Source: Nocardia arizonensis
GTDB taxonomy: Bacteria > Actinomycetota > Actinomycetes > Mycobacteriales > Mycobacteriaceae
Direction: 5' to 3'
NCBI RefSeq assembly: GCF_001310275.1
Contig: NZ_LGYZ01000027.1
Span: forward strand, 174,865-238,864
Length of the DNA: 64,000 nucleotides
Positions 10,132-19,018 of the stretch are shown piece after piece. Each line of letters starts with the position of its first letter. Positions within the stretch are counted from its first letter, which is position 1. The notes below the pieces were generated by a model. It saw only the letters and a list, made by a program, of their open reading frames with translations. It searched no databases and was not told the DNA's origin. The translations under genes and the position numbers were made by a program.

Positions 10132-11007
10132 CTACGGCTTGTGTTGTGTGCCCACATGGCGGTGGAGGAAGGCGATCTGGTCGGCAACCACGAGTTCGTG
10201 TTGGGGGCCGTCGTAGATGTCGAAATGATCGACGCCTGGGTAGGTGTGGAGTTCCGCGTGCGGCGCATTCCGAGCGGCTCGGATGGCCGGGCCGGGTGCG
10301 GCGACTTGGTCTTGTTCGCCGACACAGACCAGCCACGGGCAATGCAGTCCACGTGCGGCGCGGATGGGGCGAAACGGTCGTCCGAGTAGCCAGCGGGCGC
10401 TGACCCGGTTACGCCATCGGGAGTCTTCGCCAATTGCGACGACATGCCGCCAGCCGTCCTCGCTGTCGGGTGCGTTGATGAACGCCGCTTGGTGTGGTTG
10501 TCCGACCGCGGGCAGATATCCCCCTTTCACCGCGGTGAGCAATGTGCGCATCCGCACCGTGAACGACCCGCGGTATGCCTGGGAAACGATATCGAGAAAA
10601 GGTACTTGGCTGATCGCCGCAGCGATCCGGGGATCTGCGGCCGCGGCGGCCAACGCGTTGCCGCCACCCATCGAGGAGCCGAAGGTGACGACACGCAACG
10701 GATCGACGTCGGGGCGTGTGCGAGCGTAAGCGATCGCCGCGGACCAGTCCTCGAGTTGACGGGCCGGGACGAACAGGTCGGGTTCGCCCTCGCTGTCGCC
10801 GAACCCGCGGTGGTCGAACACGAGTGCGGCGTAGCCTGCGGCGGCGAAGCGCTCGGCGAAGGCGCCGAGCCGGTCACGGCGCGTTCCGGACAGGCCGTGT
10901 GCCATCACGATCACCGGAGCAGGCTGTCTGGTGCCGTGCGCGGGATACCACCAAGCCGCGCATCGGTCGGTTCCCGAGATGAAGGTCAATTCCTGGCGTG
11001 TACCCAT
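10132..11007 (-). CDS. Alpha/beta hydrolase
   Basis: Cytoplasmic hydrolase of 291 residues with no signal peptide. The nucleophile elbow GSSMG places the catalytic serine at 112. An oxyanion-type HG motif is present in VMAHGLSG, a D-H-R-G-F-G-D loop follows strand 4, the acid is probably the Asp in VGEQDQV and the base the His in GVDHFD. These features match the peptidase S9/S15-like or DUF-type single-domain hydrolases that open with a domain recognising an ester or amide. The ATG at 11007 lies inside the end of the upstream SUFU-like frame, suggesting that gene was truncated into this one. Substrate unknown. Confidence 0.88.
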   Translation of the reverse strand: MGTRQELTFISGTDRCAAWWYPAHGTRQPAPVIVMAHGLSGTRRDRLGAFAERFAAAGYAALVFDHRGFGDSEGEPDLFVPARQLEDWSAAIAYARTRPDVDPLRVVTFGSSMGGGNALAAAAADPRIAAAISQVPFLDIVSQAYRGSFTVRMRTLLTAVKGGYLPAVGQPHQAAFINAPDSEDGWRHVVAIGEDSRWRNRVSARWLLGRPFRPIRAARGLHCPWLVCVGEQDQVAAPGPAIRAARNAPHAELHTYPGVDHFDIYDGPQHELVVADQIAFLHRHVGTQHKP

Positions 11008-11473
11008 GCATCAAGACAGTGCTCGACGTCGTGCGCCGGCGCTGGCAGGAAATGGTCGCAGTGTTCTCTGGTCCTTCCCCGACGGCCATGTCGAATTGTC
11101 CGTCACGCTCGTCTCGAGTTTTGACCATGGTGGTGACCTGCGTGCCGAGCAACCCCGCCACGGTCGTCGTGTCGCTGTCGACGGGCAGATCGGAGGCGAT
11201 CGCATACATCTCGACCTTGAAGCCGTTGGTGGCGTCGTCGTCGTCCCACGTGGTCGGGTCGGCAAGACCGCTGCTGGCCAGCAGGAGCGCGTCGGTGCGT
11301 CGAGTGATCGAATACGCCTGACGCAGACCGGGCCAAGCAGGTCCGCCCATGAAGGCCGGATTGATCAACGGTGCGATGACGTCCTGATCGAGGCGACCCC
11401 ACGACGTCCACGCCGCTTCGATCGCCGTCCGGGTAGCGGTGCCGAATGCCTCGTCCAACTCTGTATCACTCAC
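10874..11473 (-). pseudogene. SUFU-domain-like protein, 3' end lost
   Basis: The frame starts at 11473 (MSDTELDEAFG) and for about 130 residues resembles bacterial suppressor-of-fused-domain proteins, best seen in LLLASSGLADP followed by an acidic loop and GFKVEMY. After about residue 135 it becomes low-complexity and runs 134 bases into the next gene on the same strand, whose own frame is clearly coding there. The simplest reading is a gene that lost its 3' part, with the reading frame now ending by chance inside the hydrolase. In bacteria SUFU domains are often toxin-immunity proteins; no toxin partner is visible. The SUFU call rests on pattern memory and is moderate. Confidence 0.5.
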
Positions 11474-11646
11474 GGGCAGAGCGTGATCGCGGTGTGGGCG
11501 TCCTGGCTGACGGGAACTCGCGGCCCCGGCCCTGCCGTCGCCTCGTCTCGCAGTTCGGCTGAGTCAGGGGCGGATACCGCGCCTCCCGCCGTGTCGTCTC
11601 GGTCAGATAGTGGCGGGGTGCTGGTTCGAACTTCGCGGGCGGTGAG

Positions 11647-13134
11647 CTACGCGCGGTCGCGGCCGAAGACGCGCTGATAGATGTCCATGGCGTGGCTCGT
11701 CATCCCGGGTAGGCCTGCCTCCAGGCGAAAGGTTCTCGAACCGTCGGAACGACGCTGGGCGCACAGGAACAGGTCGGTCGTTCGCCGGCGCTCCGCCCGC
11801 ATGGACGCGAAATCGTAGAGATGGGTCACCACAATCACTTTCACGCCCGCGTCGACCAGCGCCTCGGTGATCGGCGTCAGGATCTCGGTGGCTTCCCGCT
11901 CGCTCGTCGAGGCGAACGGTTCGTTCCACAGCACCATGGAACCCGACTCGATCCGGCCGGTGAGGTCCCGCATCCGCACCAGTTCCTCCTTCAACCTGCC
12001 GTAGGTCATCGAAGAATCGTCTTGGATGCGAAAGTGGGTGAAGACTCCCGTTCGGATGTCGGCCTCGAAGGCTTCCGAGACAACGAACATGCCCGCTTGC
12101 ATCATCAGCTGGGCCGTGCCGAGACTGCGGAGGAAGGTCGACTTCCCACCGCTGTTGGCGCCAGTGATGACCGTCAGGAGTCGCCCCTTGCCCTCGATCG
12201 AGTTCCCCTCGATCGGCGATCGGGCCGACAAACAGAGCGCTGGGTCCCGCAGGGAGCGAAAACTGTAGGATGCCGGGCTGCCCGAGGGCAGCGGTCGCGG
12301 AAAGCACACGGGATATCCACCGGTGCGCAGGCGCTCGTGGAGATTGACGCAACCGACGAGGAAGGCGAGTTCGGTACGCGCGGCGTGAAAAAAGCCGGCC
12401 AGCGCCTCGGTCACATGGGAGACCACGTCGGCGACGCGATCGAGGCTTGTTCCGACGAGTCGCCAGATGAACTTCTTCGCACTCTCGTCGGTCGCGGAAA
12501 TCTCTACGGTGTGCCGGTCCCGTGGGGCGAAGACGGATTTCCGGCGCGGAGATCGGCTCGGTGGTTCATGCAATACCGGGTTGGCGATCCCACCGTTCGG
12601 CCCGAGCTCCGCACTGATCTCGAAGCCGTGTTCGAATTCCATGGCGTCGATATACCGCTCGACTTCCGACAGATATTCTTCCCCGAATGTGCCTGCTACC
12701 GCTTCCGTGAATCCGATGAAGCCCTCCGACTTGAAACGTGACAGATTCGGCGTGAGTTTGGTGCGCAGTAGGCGTAAGAAACCGATCAGCTTGGTGAGAG
12801 GCTCGAGAGACAGGTACAGCTTTCCACGTGCGCCTCTGTCGCGTCCGGCCGTCCAGCGCCGCAATTCGGCGGCTTCGTTCACAATGGCGTAGAGCTCCCG
12901 AACGACATCGGGATTCGCGCAACTGTCCATCACCACCCGCTGCCGGTAGGTGATGACAGTCGGATCGACCAAGGACCTGGTCACCAGGTCGGCGGCCACG
13001 GTGCGCAGGAACTTGTCACCGCCCGCCATCGCCGCGTACACGATCGACAGCTCGAGATCGTCGGCGACCGCTTTACCGTTTTCCACGACCTGAGCATGGT
13101 TCCACCCATCCGGCCCGAGTAGATTCACCTTCAC
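11647..13134 (-). CDS. MutS-like ATPase (MutS family domain V, non-canonical)
   Basis: Protein of 495 residues with an N-terminal helical lever-like region and a C-terminal MutS-type ABC ATPase. Walker A is TGANSGGKST (Lys331). The Q-loop region MMQAGMFVVSE, FTHFRIQDD and the Walker B-like SGSMVLWNEPFAST follow in the order known for MutS, then VIVVTHLYDFA. It lacks the mismatch-recognition domain (Phe-x-Glu) of true MutS, and the Walker B acid pair reads NEPF rather than DE. The GTG start at 13134 overlaps the stop of the partner gene (GTGA), so the two were made together. Actinobacterial genomes carry such paired MutS-like proteins; their biological role is not established. This copy looks intact while its partner is broken. 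Confidence 0.85.
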   Translation of the reverse strand: MKVNLLGPDGWNHAQVVENGKAVADDLELSIVYAAMAGGDKFLRTVAADLVTRSLVDPTVITYRQRVVMDSCANPDVVRELYAIVNEAAELRRWTAGRDRGARGKLYLSLEPLTKLIGFLRLLRTKLTPNLSRFKSEGFIGFTEAVAGTFGEEYLSEVERYIDAMEFEHGFEISAELGPNGGIANPVLHEPPSRSPRRKSVFAPRDRHTVEISATDESAKKFIWRLVGTSLDRVADVVSHVTEALAGFFHAARTELAFLVGCVNLHERLRTGGYPVCFPRPLPSGSPASYSFRSLRDPALCLSARSPIEGNSIEGKGRLLTVITGANSGGKSTFLRSLGTAQLMMQAGMFVVSEAFEADIRTGVFTHFRIQDDSSMTYGRLKEELVRMRDLTGRIESGSMVLWNEPFASTSEREATEILTPITEALVDAGVKVIVVTHLYDFASMRAERRRTTDLFLCAQRRSDGSRTFRLEAGLPGMTSHAMDIYQRVFGRDRA

Positions 13135-13863
13135 CGCGGCACTCTCCGGGCAATGGCCTCGTAGGAGAGGTCGAATTGATGGGCCAGCGCCACCGCGTAA
13201 GCTCGGCCGTCCGCCGGCTTCCGCTCCAGTCTGAAGGTACGGAGCATCGGATCGTCGCCGACACCGGCCACCATGCTGACCACGCTCTCCATCCTGGACA
13301 GCTCATCGATGAACGTCACGAACAGCGCGATCGATTTTCTTTCCGATATCTTCCGCAAGATCTGTTCCCCGATACGCCGAGCGTCGGCGGTCGTGGTTGA
13401 ACTGAAGCTCTCGCTGAGAATGATGAGCGTCCGGTCGGTGGCGAGTTCAAGTGTCTTGTCGATGGCGACCAGTTCGGTCTGGAGTCTCCCGGTGCACCGA
13501 ACGGACGGTCCGGCAGTACGAATACAGAACGTCCAAGCGCCGCCGGCTACGGAGGATCGCATGGTGGACGGTCGACAGCTCGGCGAGTTGGCGTCGGATG
13601 TCACCCATAGACCGAGAAAACGCCTCGAGTTGTGCGCGAAGGGGCGGTGACGAGAGATCCTCGAAGACTTCTTGCCGATACTCGACGTCCTCGCTGTGCA
13701 GCAGCGGCGCTCTCAGCAGATCATCGATCGAGTCACTCGTCGCGGGCCCCGTGATCGCGGCGAAGACACGATCGAGATTCAGGTCGCGGACCATCGCAGG
13801 ATCGGGCTGTGCGGACGGCCGATTCGACGCAGCCCCCCAGAGCAAGCTCGGTGCCGGCGTCAT
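13131..13863 (-). pseudogene. Partner MutS-like ATPase, central part deleted and out of frame
   Basis: The gene starts at ATG 13863 behind a strong GGAAGGGGAGG site. About 120 residues of the N-terminal lever region read in one frame (VRDLNLDRVFAAITGP to RRLDVLYSYCRTV). Near 13490 the sequence jumps to the last 117 residues of the same family in another frame (LQTELVAIDKTLELA, Walker B-like RTLIILSESFSST, then LFVTFIDEL and the C-terminal tail). The Walker A half and the sensor region between them are missing. An out-of-frame internal deletion of several hundred bases explains this; a single sequencing error cannot. The frame encoding the tail still overlaps the start of the downstream MutS-like gene. 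Confidence 0.72.
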
Positions 13864-13969
13864 TCGCCCTCCCCTTCCCGGACGCGAGATGTTCATGCGG
13901 CAACGAGTTGAGTCCTGACACAGCCACCACCTCGCCCAGGGTACTGGTGAATGCTATCGTGTCGAGCGT

Positions 13970-14420
13970 ATGGAGTTGGGCAAAGGCGTGACCACCGCGC
14001 TGCTGCTGGCCAACCCGGAACAGGCTGCGGTTGCTGCGGTGCTGCGTGATAGCGACGATCCCGCCGTCATCGACAGCGCCGTGGAGGAACTGCTCAGATT
14101 CCTGACCGTGGTGCACCACGGTCGCCGGCGAGTCGCGTTGGCGGACATCGAAATCGGCGATGTTCGCGTCGAGGCGGGCGAGGGGCTGATCCTGGCGATC
14201 GAGACGGCCAACCGGGATCCGCGAGCGTTCCCCGGCGATCCCGATGTCCTCGATATCCGCCGAAATGCCAGAAACCACCTCGCATTCGCGTTCGGTCCGC
14301 ACCAGTGCCTTGGCCGGACCTTGGCGCGCATGGAGCTGCAGGTGGCCTACGGCACGCTGTTCCGCAGGCTGCCGTCGCCGGCCTTGGCGGCGCCGGTCGG
14401 CAGTGTCTGTTCAGCTGTAC
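13970..14420 (+). pseudogene. Cytochrome P450, C-terminal fragment
   Basis: About 140 residues match the end of a bacterial P450. They contain the K-helix ExxR (AVEELLRF), the segment TANRDPRAFPGDPDVLDIRR, and the haem-binding loop HLAFAFGPHQCLGR with the cysteine ligand. The N-terminal two thirds, including the I-helix, are missing. The haem loop is one residue shorter than the usual FGxGxHxCxG. The normal C-terminal tail is lost after LPSPALA, where the frame runs into unrelated sequence to 14533. Truncated at both ends, it cannot make a working enzyme. It sits between the MutS-like pair and the ESX-like operon, marking an old recombination point. Confidence 0.72.
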
Positions 14421-14600
14421 CTGTGCGTTGTAGAGCCGGCCAATCCGCAGCGGTGGCCGAGTTCTCGGATGCGGGCGGGGCGGGGAGTTCGCTGATGCGA
14501 CGGATGGTGGCAGAGGCTGTTCGGTGCCTGTAGAGGCGGTTTGGGGTTTGCGATTGCGGTGATGCTGGGTCGCACGGGGTGACCCAACCCGGGTGGGATC

Positions 14601-15149
14601 TTATTTTTTGAGGTATTGCGTCAGCTCGACGCAGAGCTCGGCGACGTCGTGCAGTTGGGTGTCGGTCAGGATGAGAGGGCCGCTGAGGGTGTGTGCTTGT
14701 TGTTCTTGGAGTTGGATGACGCACTGCCGATCGTCGCCGAGCGTGGTGATCTCGACCAGTCCGTAGGGGCGCCCGTCGAAGAGCCACGCTGCTTGCGAGG
14801 TGCCGCTCATCGGCTTCATGGCCGGTCCGGGCGTCCAATTCGTACTGGCGCCGTCGATCCGTGAGATAGACGCATGTGCCAGAGTTTCGGAATCGGTTTC
14901 CAGGGAGCATACCCCGGAGCCGTAGATCGCCGAGCCGAGGTCGTCTACTGTTCGAATGTTCACATCCCGTACGCCCAGGTTGTCGGTGAAGAACGCTGAC
15001 AGTGTGTCGCACATGTCTTGTACGGTGGAGGCTGCCGGGCGGGTCGAGGTGGGCGTCGCTGTTCCGGGGGTGGGCGTGGTGCCTGTGCAGCCTGCTGAGA
15101 GGAAAGCTGTCGCTGTCAAAATGAATGCGCGCGATCGCTTCTTGTTCAA
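14601..15149 (-). CDS. Putative secreted lipoprotein (DUF3558-like)
   Basis: Protein of 182 residues from a TTG at 15149 that overlaps the previous stop (TTGA), the same coupling as the other genes of this operon. It has a short basic N-terminus, hydrophobic core and lipobox LSAGC, then a Thr/Pro-rich linker and a folded domain with cysteines at DMCDTL, GVCSLE, RQCVIQ and ELCVEL. This arrangement resembles DUF3558-type lipoproteins found beside type VII secretion substrates in Nocardia. The in-frame upstream extension to 15278 would bury the signal peptide and is rejected. Likely anchored on the outer face of the cytoplasmic membrane. Function unknown. Confidence 0.72.
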   Translation of the reverse strand: MNKKRSRAFILTATAFLSAGCTGTTPTPGTATPTSTRPAASTVQDMCDTLSAFFTDNLGVRDVNIRTVDDLGSAIYGSGVCSLETDSETLAHASISRIDGASTNWTPGPAMKPMSGTSQAAWLFDGRPYGLVEITTLGDDRQCVIQLQEQQAHTLSGPLILTDTQLHDVAELCVELTQYLKK

Positions 15150-16042
15150 GAGGTGGACCTGGCTTTCCAGTCCGATCCGTCTCCGTCCAGCACGCTGGCG
15201 TCGGCGTAATCCAGGTCGTACTTGTATGGGTTGCCCTCGCTGTCGGTTCCGACCGCGTCGAGGTGGATCGATGGCCATTTGTTGAACGGCAGGCCTGATT
15301 GGGTGGCGACCTCTGCTGCGATGTTGTTACCCGCGATCATGTTGTTCTGGGCCATCGTCGCGCATTCACCGAAGATGTTGAATATTTTCGTCTGCATGGT
15401 ACCGATGGACTTCACGAGCTCGTCGAGAACGAAGACTGCGGCGGGCCCTTTCATCCATATCCCCGCCATTTTACCGGCGATTTCATTCTTGAACTCCAGC
15501 AGTGCGGTCACTAGCTTCTTGTAGAGATCGAGTATGGCTTTGGCGACGGTTTCCAGCTGTGCTGCGATTTTCTCGCACAGGCCGGACATGGAGACGAAGG
15601 CTTCGTTCTGGAGTCCGTAGACGATGAAGTAGCGTTCCGAGGCGACTCCCTCCCAGTCGCTTCGGAGATTGGTCGTCTTGGCCGCGTTGCCCGCCTCCGT
15701 GATCTTGTTGCGGATCTTGCGCCAATTCTCGGCTTTGTCGATGAAAGTGATCGGAGTCTTCGCGCCGGTATGGAATTCGTTCAGTTTATTGAGGACCGAG
15801 GTGATGGTCTGCTCGATGGCGCGCTCGTGGTCCTCGATCTTGCCGATGACGTATTCGCTTGCGAGCATTCCGAGCCCCAGCGTGGACACCGTCAGGGGTA
15901 TCTCGCCTGTCCGCAGTAGATTGATCAGCTTGGTGACATCGTTTTCGTATCCGGAAGGGAGTAGTTCCAGATCATTCGCCATCAGCCGCATGGCGTCGAT
16001 CTGCCGGTCCAGATCTTCGCGTGCGTCTAGTTCTGGTGCCAT
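15146..16042 (-). CDS. ESX-associated / WXG-like helical protein
   Basis: Protein of 298 residues with no signal peptide, mostly predicted helix, with a W-E-G turn (RSDWEGVASERYF, about residues 128-140) between long helices and a C-terminal domain rich in acidic residues (GNPYKYDLDYADASVLDGDG). The layout resembles large type VII secretion substrates in which a WxG hairpin is the export signal. It starts 13 bases after an EspC-like gene and overlaps the lipoprotein gene, so it belongs to a four-gene operon. No toxin catalytic motif is recognised in the C-terminal part. The family is not named with certainty. Confidence 0.65.
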   Translation of the reverse strand: MAPELDAREDLDRQIDAMRLMANDLELLPSGYENDVTKLINLLRTGEIPLTVSTLGLGMLASEYVIGKIEDHERAIEQTITSVLNKLNEFHTGAKTPITFIDKAENWRKIRNKITEAGNAAKTTNLRSDWEGVASERYFIVYGLQNEAFVSMSGLCEKIAAQLETVAKAILDLYKKLVTALLEFKNEIAGKMAGIWMKGPAAVFVLDELVKSIGTMQTKIFNIFGECATMAQNNMIAGNNIAAEVATQSGLPFNKWPSIHLDAVGTDSEGNPYKYDLDYADASVLDGDGSDWKARSTS

Positions 16043-16055
16043 CGATTCGGGGGTC

Positions 16056-16358
16056 CTAACCGGAAGCGTTCAACTGCTGCGCGCGGGCCGTGTCTTCGGC
16101 CTCGTAGGTGTTCGCTGCGTGCAGCAGGATAGCGGCGATATCCTGACAGGCTTTGACGGCTTCGGCGAGGCGGTCGTTGACATACCCGGGTGCCGGTTCG
16201 TATTTGCTCAGTGACGGCGCGAATACACCGGCCTCGGTGGTCGTCATCTCGACCGTGCCGATCATGCCCTGCGCTTCGCCGAGAAAAAAGGCTGCCCGGT
16301 CCCACGCCGTCGCGGCATACCTCATACGATCGGTCGAGGCTTTGAATTTCTCTGTCAT
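16056..16358 (-). CDS. EspC-like / DUF2580 type VII secretion protein
   Basis: Protein of 100 residues, the standard size of EspC/DUF2580 family members. The ATG at 16358 (MTEKFKASTDRMRY) overlaps the upstream stop (ATGA). Two helices are separated by a Gly/Pro-containing turn, with a W near residue 22 and the family-like tail LLHAANTYEAEDTARAQQLN. The family is exported by ESX type VII systems, usually as heterodimers with a neighbouring helical protein, here plausibly the 298-residue product. A longer frame to 16739 is antisense-like sequence and is rejected. No ESX core genes (EccA-E, MycP) lie in the window, so export would depend on a system elsewhere. Confidence 0.72.
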   Translation of the reverse strand: MTEKFKASTDRMRYAATAWDRAAFFLGEAQGMIGTVEMTTTEAGVFAPSLSKYEPAPGYVNDRLAEAVKACQDIAAILLHAANTYEAEDTARAQQLNASG

Positions 16359-17263
16359 GCCAGGTAACTCGCCTGTTCTTGCAAGAATTTGACGTGTCGG
16401 TCGTGCTGAAACTCGAGGTCTTCGACAGAATACTGCGAGTAGTCCCCCCACGCTGCGAACCGCGGTCGCAGAGCCCGGATCTGATCGGCACACCACAGAA
16501 TCTCGTCGACTACCGTGCGAGGGTCCACACCCTCGGTCCAATTCGCCGCGATGGCTATCGAGGTGATCCTGATGCGATCCGCGGCCATGGATACCGCTGG
16601 TCCGCTCCGGTGCATTGTTCGGCCGCTCGCGCTGTATCCCGTGCTCGCAATCATCGCATCGAGCTTGTGTTGGTATTCGCCCCACCCGGAGGTCTCCAGG
16701 AGAACCGCCAGCTGTGTCCGCCGGTCGGGGACACCGCAATCCAAGTCGAAGCCCCCATCGGGCAGAAACCTCTTCGTTGACAGAATCTGCTGATATTCCT
16801 TGAGCACGGCCAAGTCATACGCCTTGAGCAGTTCTGCCTCGTACTCGCGATGGCGAGCGCTCCGACTCCATGGTCGGTCGACATCAATGCTCATCGGAAC
16901 AAGTCCGCCGTCGACCTGCATCGAGACGAATGACGATCCCCGCAGGTTCCATGTTTCGATCAGATGATCGACCTCGCTCGTCGGTCCTGCGACGTCGCGG
17001 TTCGACTGCTCGTGGAAAGCTGATAGCTCGTCATCGCGATAGGGGGTCGAAAGCGGAGCGCCGGTCGAGACGGACAACGAATGGGAGGGACCGGAGGACT
17101 GCCATCGACCGGATTGGGAATCAGCCCGGTCTTGCGGGACGGTGCCCACCGGTCCGGGGGGCGGCACGGTCCCAGGGCTGGGTCCCGACGGTTTGGTCAG
17201 AGGCTCCTCGTCCCAGAATTCGTCGGGATCGTCGTAGTGGTTGTAGAATCCACCTGCCGTCAC
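16355..17263 (-). CDS. First gene of ESX/EspC-like operon (GGFYNHYDDPDEFWDEEP N-terminus)
   Basis: Protein of 302 residues that begins with a short acidic and aromatic block (GFYNHYDDPDEFWDEEP), continues with a Pro/Ser-rich linker to about residue 90, then a helical domain containing SVEDLEFQHDRHVKFLQEQ at its end. I do not recognise a named family for the helical domain. The N-terminal block occurs again almost unchanged in the broken gene at 18464, so the two are paralogues. It starts the operon that continues with EspC-like, WXG-like and lipoprotein genes, each overlapping or closely spaced. Probably cytosolic or type VII-associated. Confidence 0.68.
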   Translation of the reverse strand: MTAGGFYNHYDDPDEFWDEEPLTKPSGPSPGTVPPPGPVGTVPQDRADSQSGRWQSSGPSHSLSVSTGAPLSTPYRDDELSAFHEQSNRDVAGPTSEVDHLIETWNLRGSSFVSMQVDGGLVPMSIDVDRPWSRSARHREYEAELLKAYDLAVLKEYQQILSTKRFLPDGGFDLDCGVPDRRTQLAVLLETSGWGEYQHKLDAMIASTGYSASGRTMHRSGPAVSMAADRIRITSIAIAANWTEGVDPRTVVDEILWCADQIRALRPRFAAWGDYSQYSVEDLEFQHDRHVKFLQEQASYLA

Positions 17264-17661
17264 AGGTCACGCCTTCGGCCGAGCTCGGCAGACGGTGACG
17301 AGAGCATGAACGTCCGGTGAACTGGCATCTGGAACCCAACCCCTCAGTCGACCGCAACGGCGGATGCCATGCCACTCTCGCGTTCCGTCCGAACCTTGTC
17401 AACTCACCACCGGGCCGGCCGGTACCTAACGAACTCTCGCCATGGAGGCCAACGACCGTGGTACTGCATAGGGGCGGGTCGGTGGCGGACAAATCGCCGC
17501 CATTCCGAGATACCGTCCGACACGTGAAATGCCTCGTCGCGCGACGAGCGTTCCCGTCCAAGAAATCACCCGATCCGCGTACCCGTCGCTCTGCCCGCCG
17601 CCGCGCAGAGCTTTCAGCGCGCCGTGGATCGGTTCGATCATGTGCCGGAGGCGTCCAGTGA
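17264..17661. other. Intergenic, no supported gene
   Basis: About 400 bases between the ESX-like operon and an IS terminus. It should hold the operon promoter. Short frames on both strands lack any recognisable motif or ribosome site. Confidence 0.5.
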
Positions 17662-17783
17662 GAGCTCCTAACGGGTTCGGATAGTTGGTATTGACTCCTG
17701 TTGCAGTGCAGTATGTTTCGTTGTGGCATCACCGTCGATCGTGGACGACCGGCTATGGGCAGTGATCGAACCGTCCTGGACTG
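17662..17783 (+). mobile_element. Left-end remnant of the IS5-like element seen at 63225
   Basis: The sequence GAGCTCCTAAC followed by GGTTCGGA, the spacing to the start codon and the first codons ([18 protein letters not shown]) match the left end of the IS5-like element at 63225 closely. The match stops after about 120 bases, where an IS3-type relic begins. Only the terminus and about 20 codons of transposase remain. Confidence 0.72.
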
Positions 17784-17821
17784 GTTGGAGACTCCCGTTT
17801 TAGCAAGGAGACTGTCAGTCT

Positions 17822-18299
17822 CACGGAAGTTCGACGAGGAGACTCGGGCGTGAGCAGTACGGATGTACCGGGACCGGATCCGCGAGCACGGCGAGTCGAT
17901 GGCCGTCGCGCGGCGGCATGTGGGCGCGTTGCTCGATATCAAACCTGCGACGTTGCGGAACTGGGTCGAGAAGACCGATCGGCCTACGCCCGATGCGGTG
18001 CCGGCGGCCGAATCGGAGTCGAGGAGCTGAAGGCGCTGCGCCGCGAGGTCGTCGAATCACGAAGAGCCAACGACATTCTGCATACAGCGAGCGCGTTTTA
18101 CGCGGCGGCGGAGGTCGACCGCCGACTGCGGTGATCATCGACTACATCGACACTCACCGCCACCGTTTCGGGGTCGACCCGATTTGCCGCGTGCTCACCG
18201 AGCACGGACTGCCGATCGCCCCGTCCACCTACTACGCCACCCGCAAGCGTGGCATCAGCCCCGCGGTCTGGGCCGACGCGCGCACCGCGAACGCCTTGT
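17822..18299 (+). mobile_element. IS3-family transposase remnant (orfA plus start of orfB), inactive
   Basis: The orfA product can be read in pieces: KFDEETRA, then a TGA at 17851-17853 in place of the arginine codon found in the sister copy at 28464, then [31 protein letters not shown] and, in another frame, [20 protein letters not shown]. This is the HTH plus leucine-zipper pattern of IS3 orfA. The orfB start (IDYIDTHRHRFGVDPICRVL, then STYYATRKR) follows and stops near FESW, before any DDE residue. A nonsense change, a frameshift and a large 3' deletion make it dead. Confidence 0.8.
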
Positions 18300-18463
18300 T
18301 CGAGAGCTGGTGTCGCGTGACCGGAATCCGTCCTGGCTTGACCGACATCGAGTCGCGGGTAAGGATGTGACGCGACGGCGAGCTGATCATGGGTCGCCAA
18401 CACAGGGGGCGGTGGTTGATTGCGTCAGCACGATCACCTCGGGCTCGAACTCGAGGTGCGTTG

Positions 18464-19002
18464 ATGGCCAACGGTGGGTGGTTCAACCATTACGACGATC
18501 CGGACGAGTTCTGGGACGACGAACCTTTGCAGCTGCGGTCGACTCTCGTCTGCCGACTCCGACGCCGCCCACGCCCCCTGTTCCGACCTCCAGCGCGGCG
18601 CCCCGGGGGCATCCGGCGGCGGTCTCTTCGCCACAGCCCGGGACGCCCCCGCCGATCTGTGCCCGCGACCGTGCCTCGACCGAGGAGCTGCTGGCCGAGA
18701 CCCTGAAGTTTCACGCCCGCATGGCACAATCCCGGCGACTGCTCGATTCGGCGCTGCACACCGAACCGCGCACAGCCGTCGGCCACGACCGGACGAGGTG
18801 CGTCTCGGTGACGGTCGGCACGCGCGACGAGTTCCTGCGAGCGCACATCAACCTGACCGCGCAGGTGACCACCATGGCAGGCATCGAGGCGACGGCCACG
18901 GGCAATACCGTGTGGCCCCACGGAAAGTGGCCCGACGCCGCGACGTCGACGTTCGACAACGGGACGCGACTGGACGGAAGCGCGGAATGGTCCATCCGAT
19001 GA
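18464..19002 (+). pseudogene. Frameshifted paralogue of the 17263 ESX-operon gene
   Basis: It opens with ANGGWFNHYDDPDEFWDDEP, the same block as the intact gene ending at 17263. The frame then breaks near 18535 in GCAGCTGCGG: downstream coding sense continues in the frame one base back (AAVDSRLPTPTPPTPP, then TEELLAETLKFHARMAQ and AHINLTAQVTTMAG) to a stop at 19002. A proline-rich linker then helical domain reproduces the layout of the intact paralogue, but the second half is different in sequence. A one-base deletion explains the break; a sequencing error cannot be excluded. Confidence 0.62.
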
Positions 19003-19018
19003 CCGGGAAGACAGCCGC

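Noticed and set aside
17317..17661. 114-codon open frame in the gap upstream of the IS relics
   Set aside because: No ribosome site, no motif, Arg/Pro/Ser-rich; looks like chance coding in high-GC DNA.
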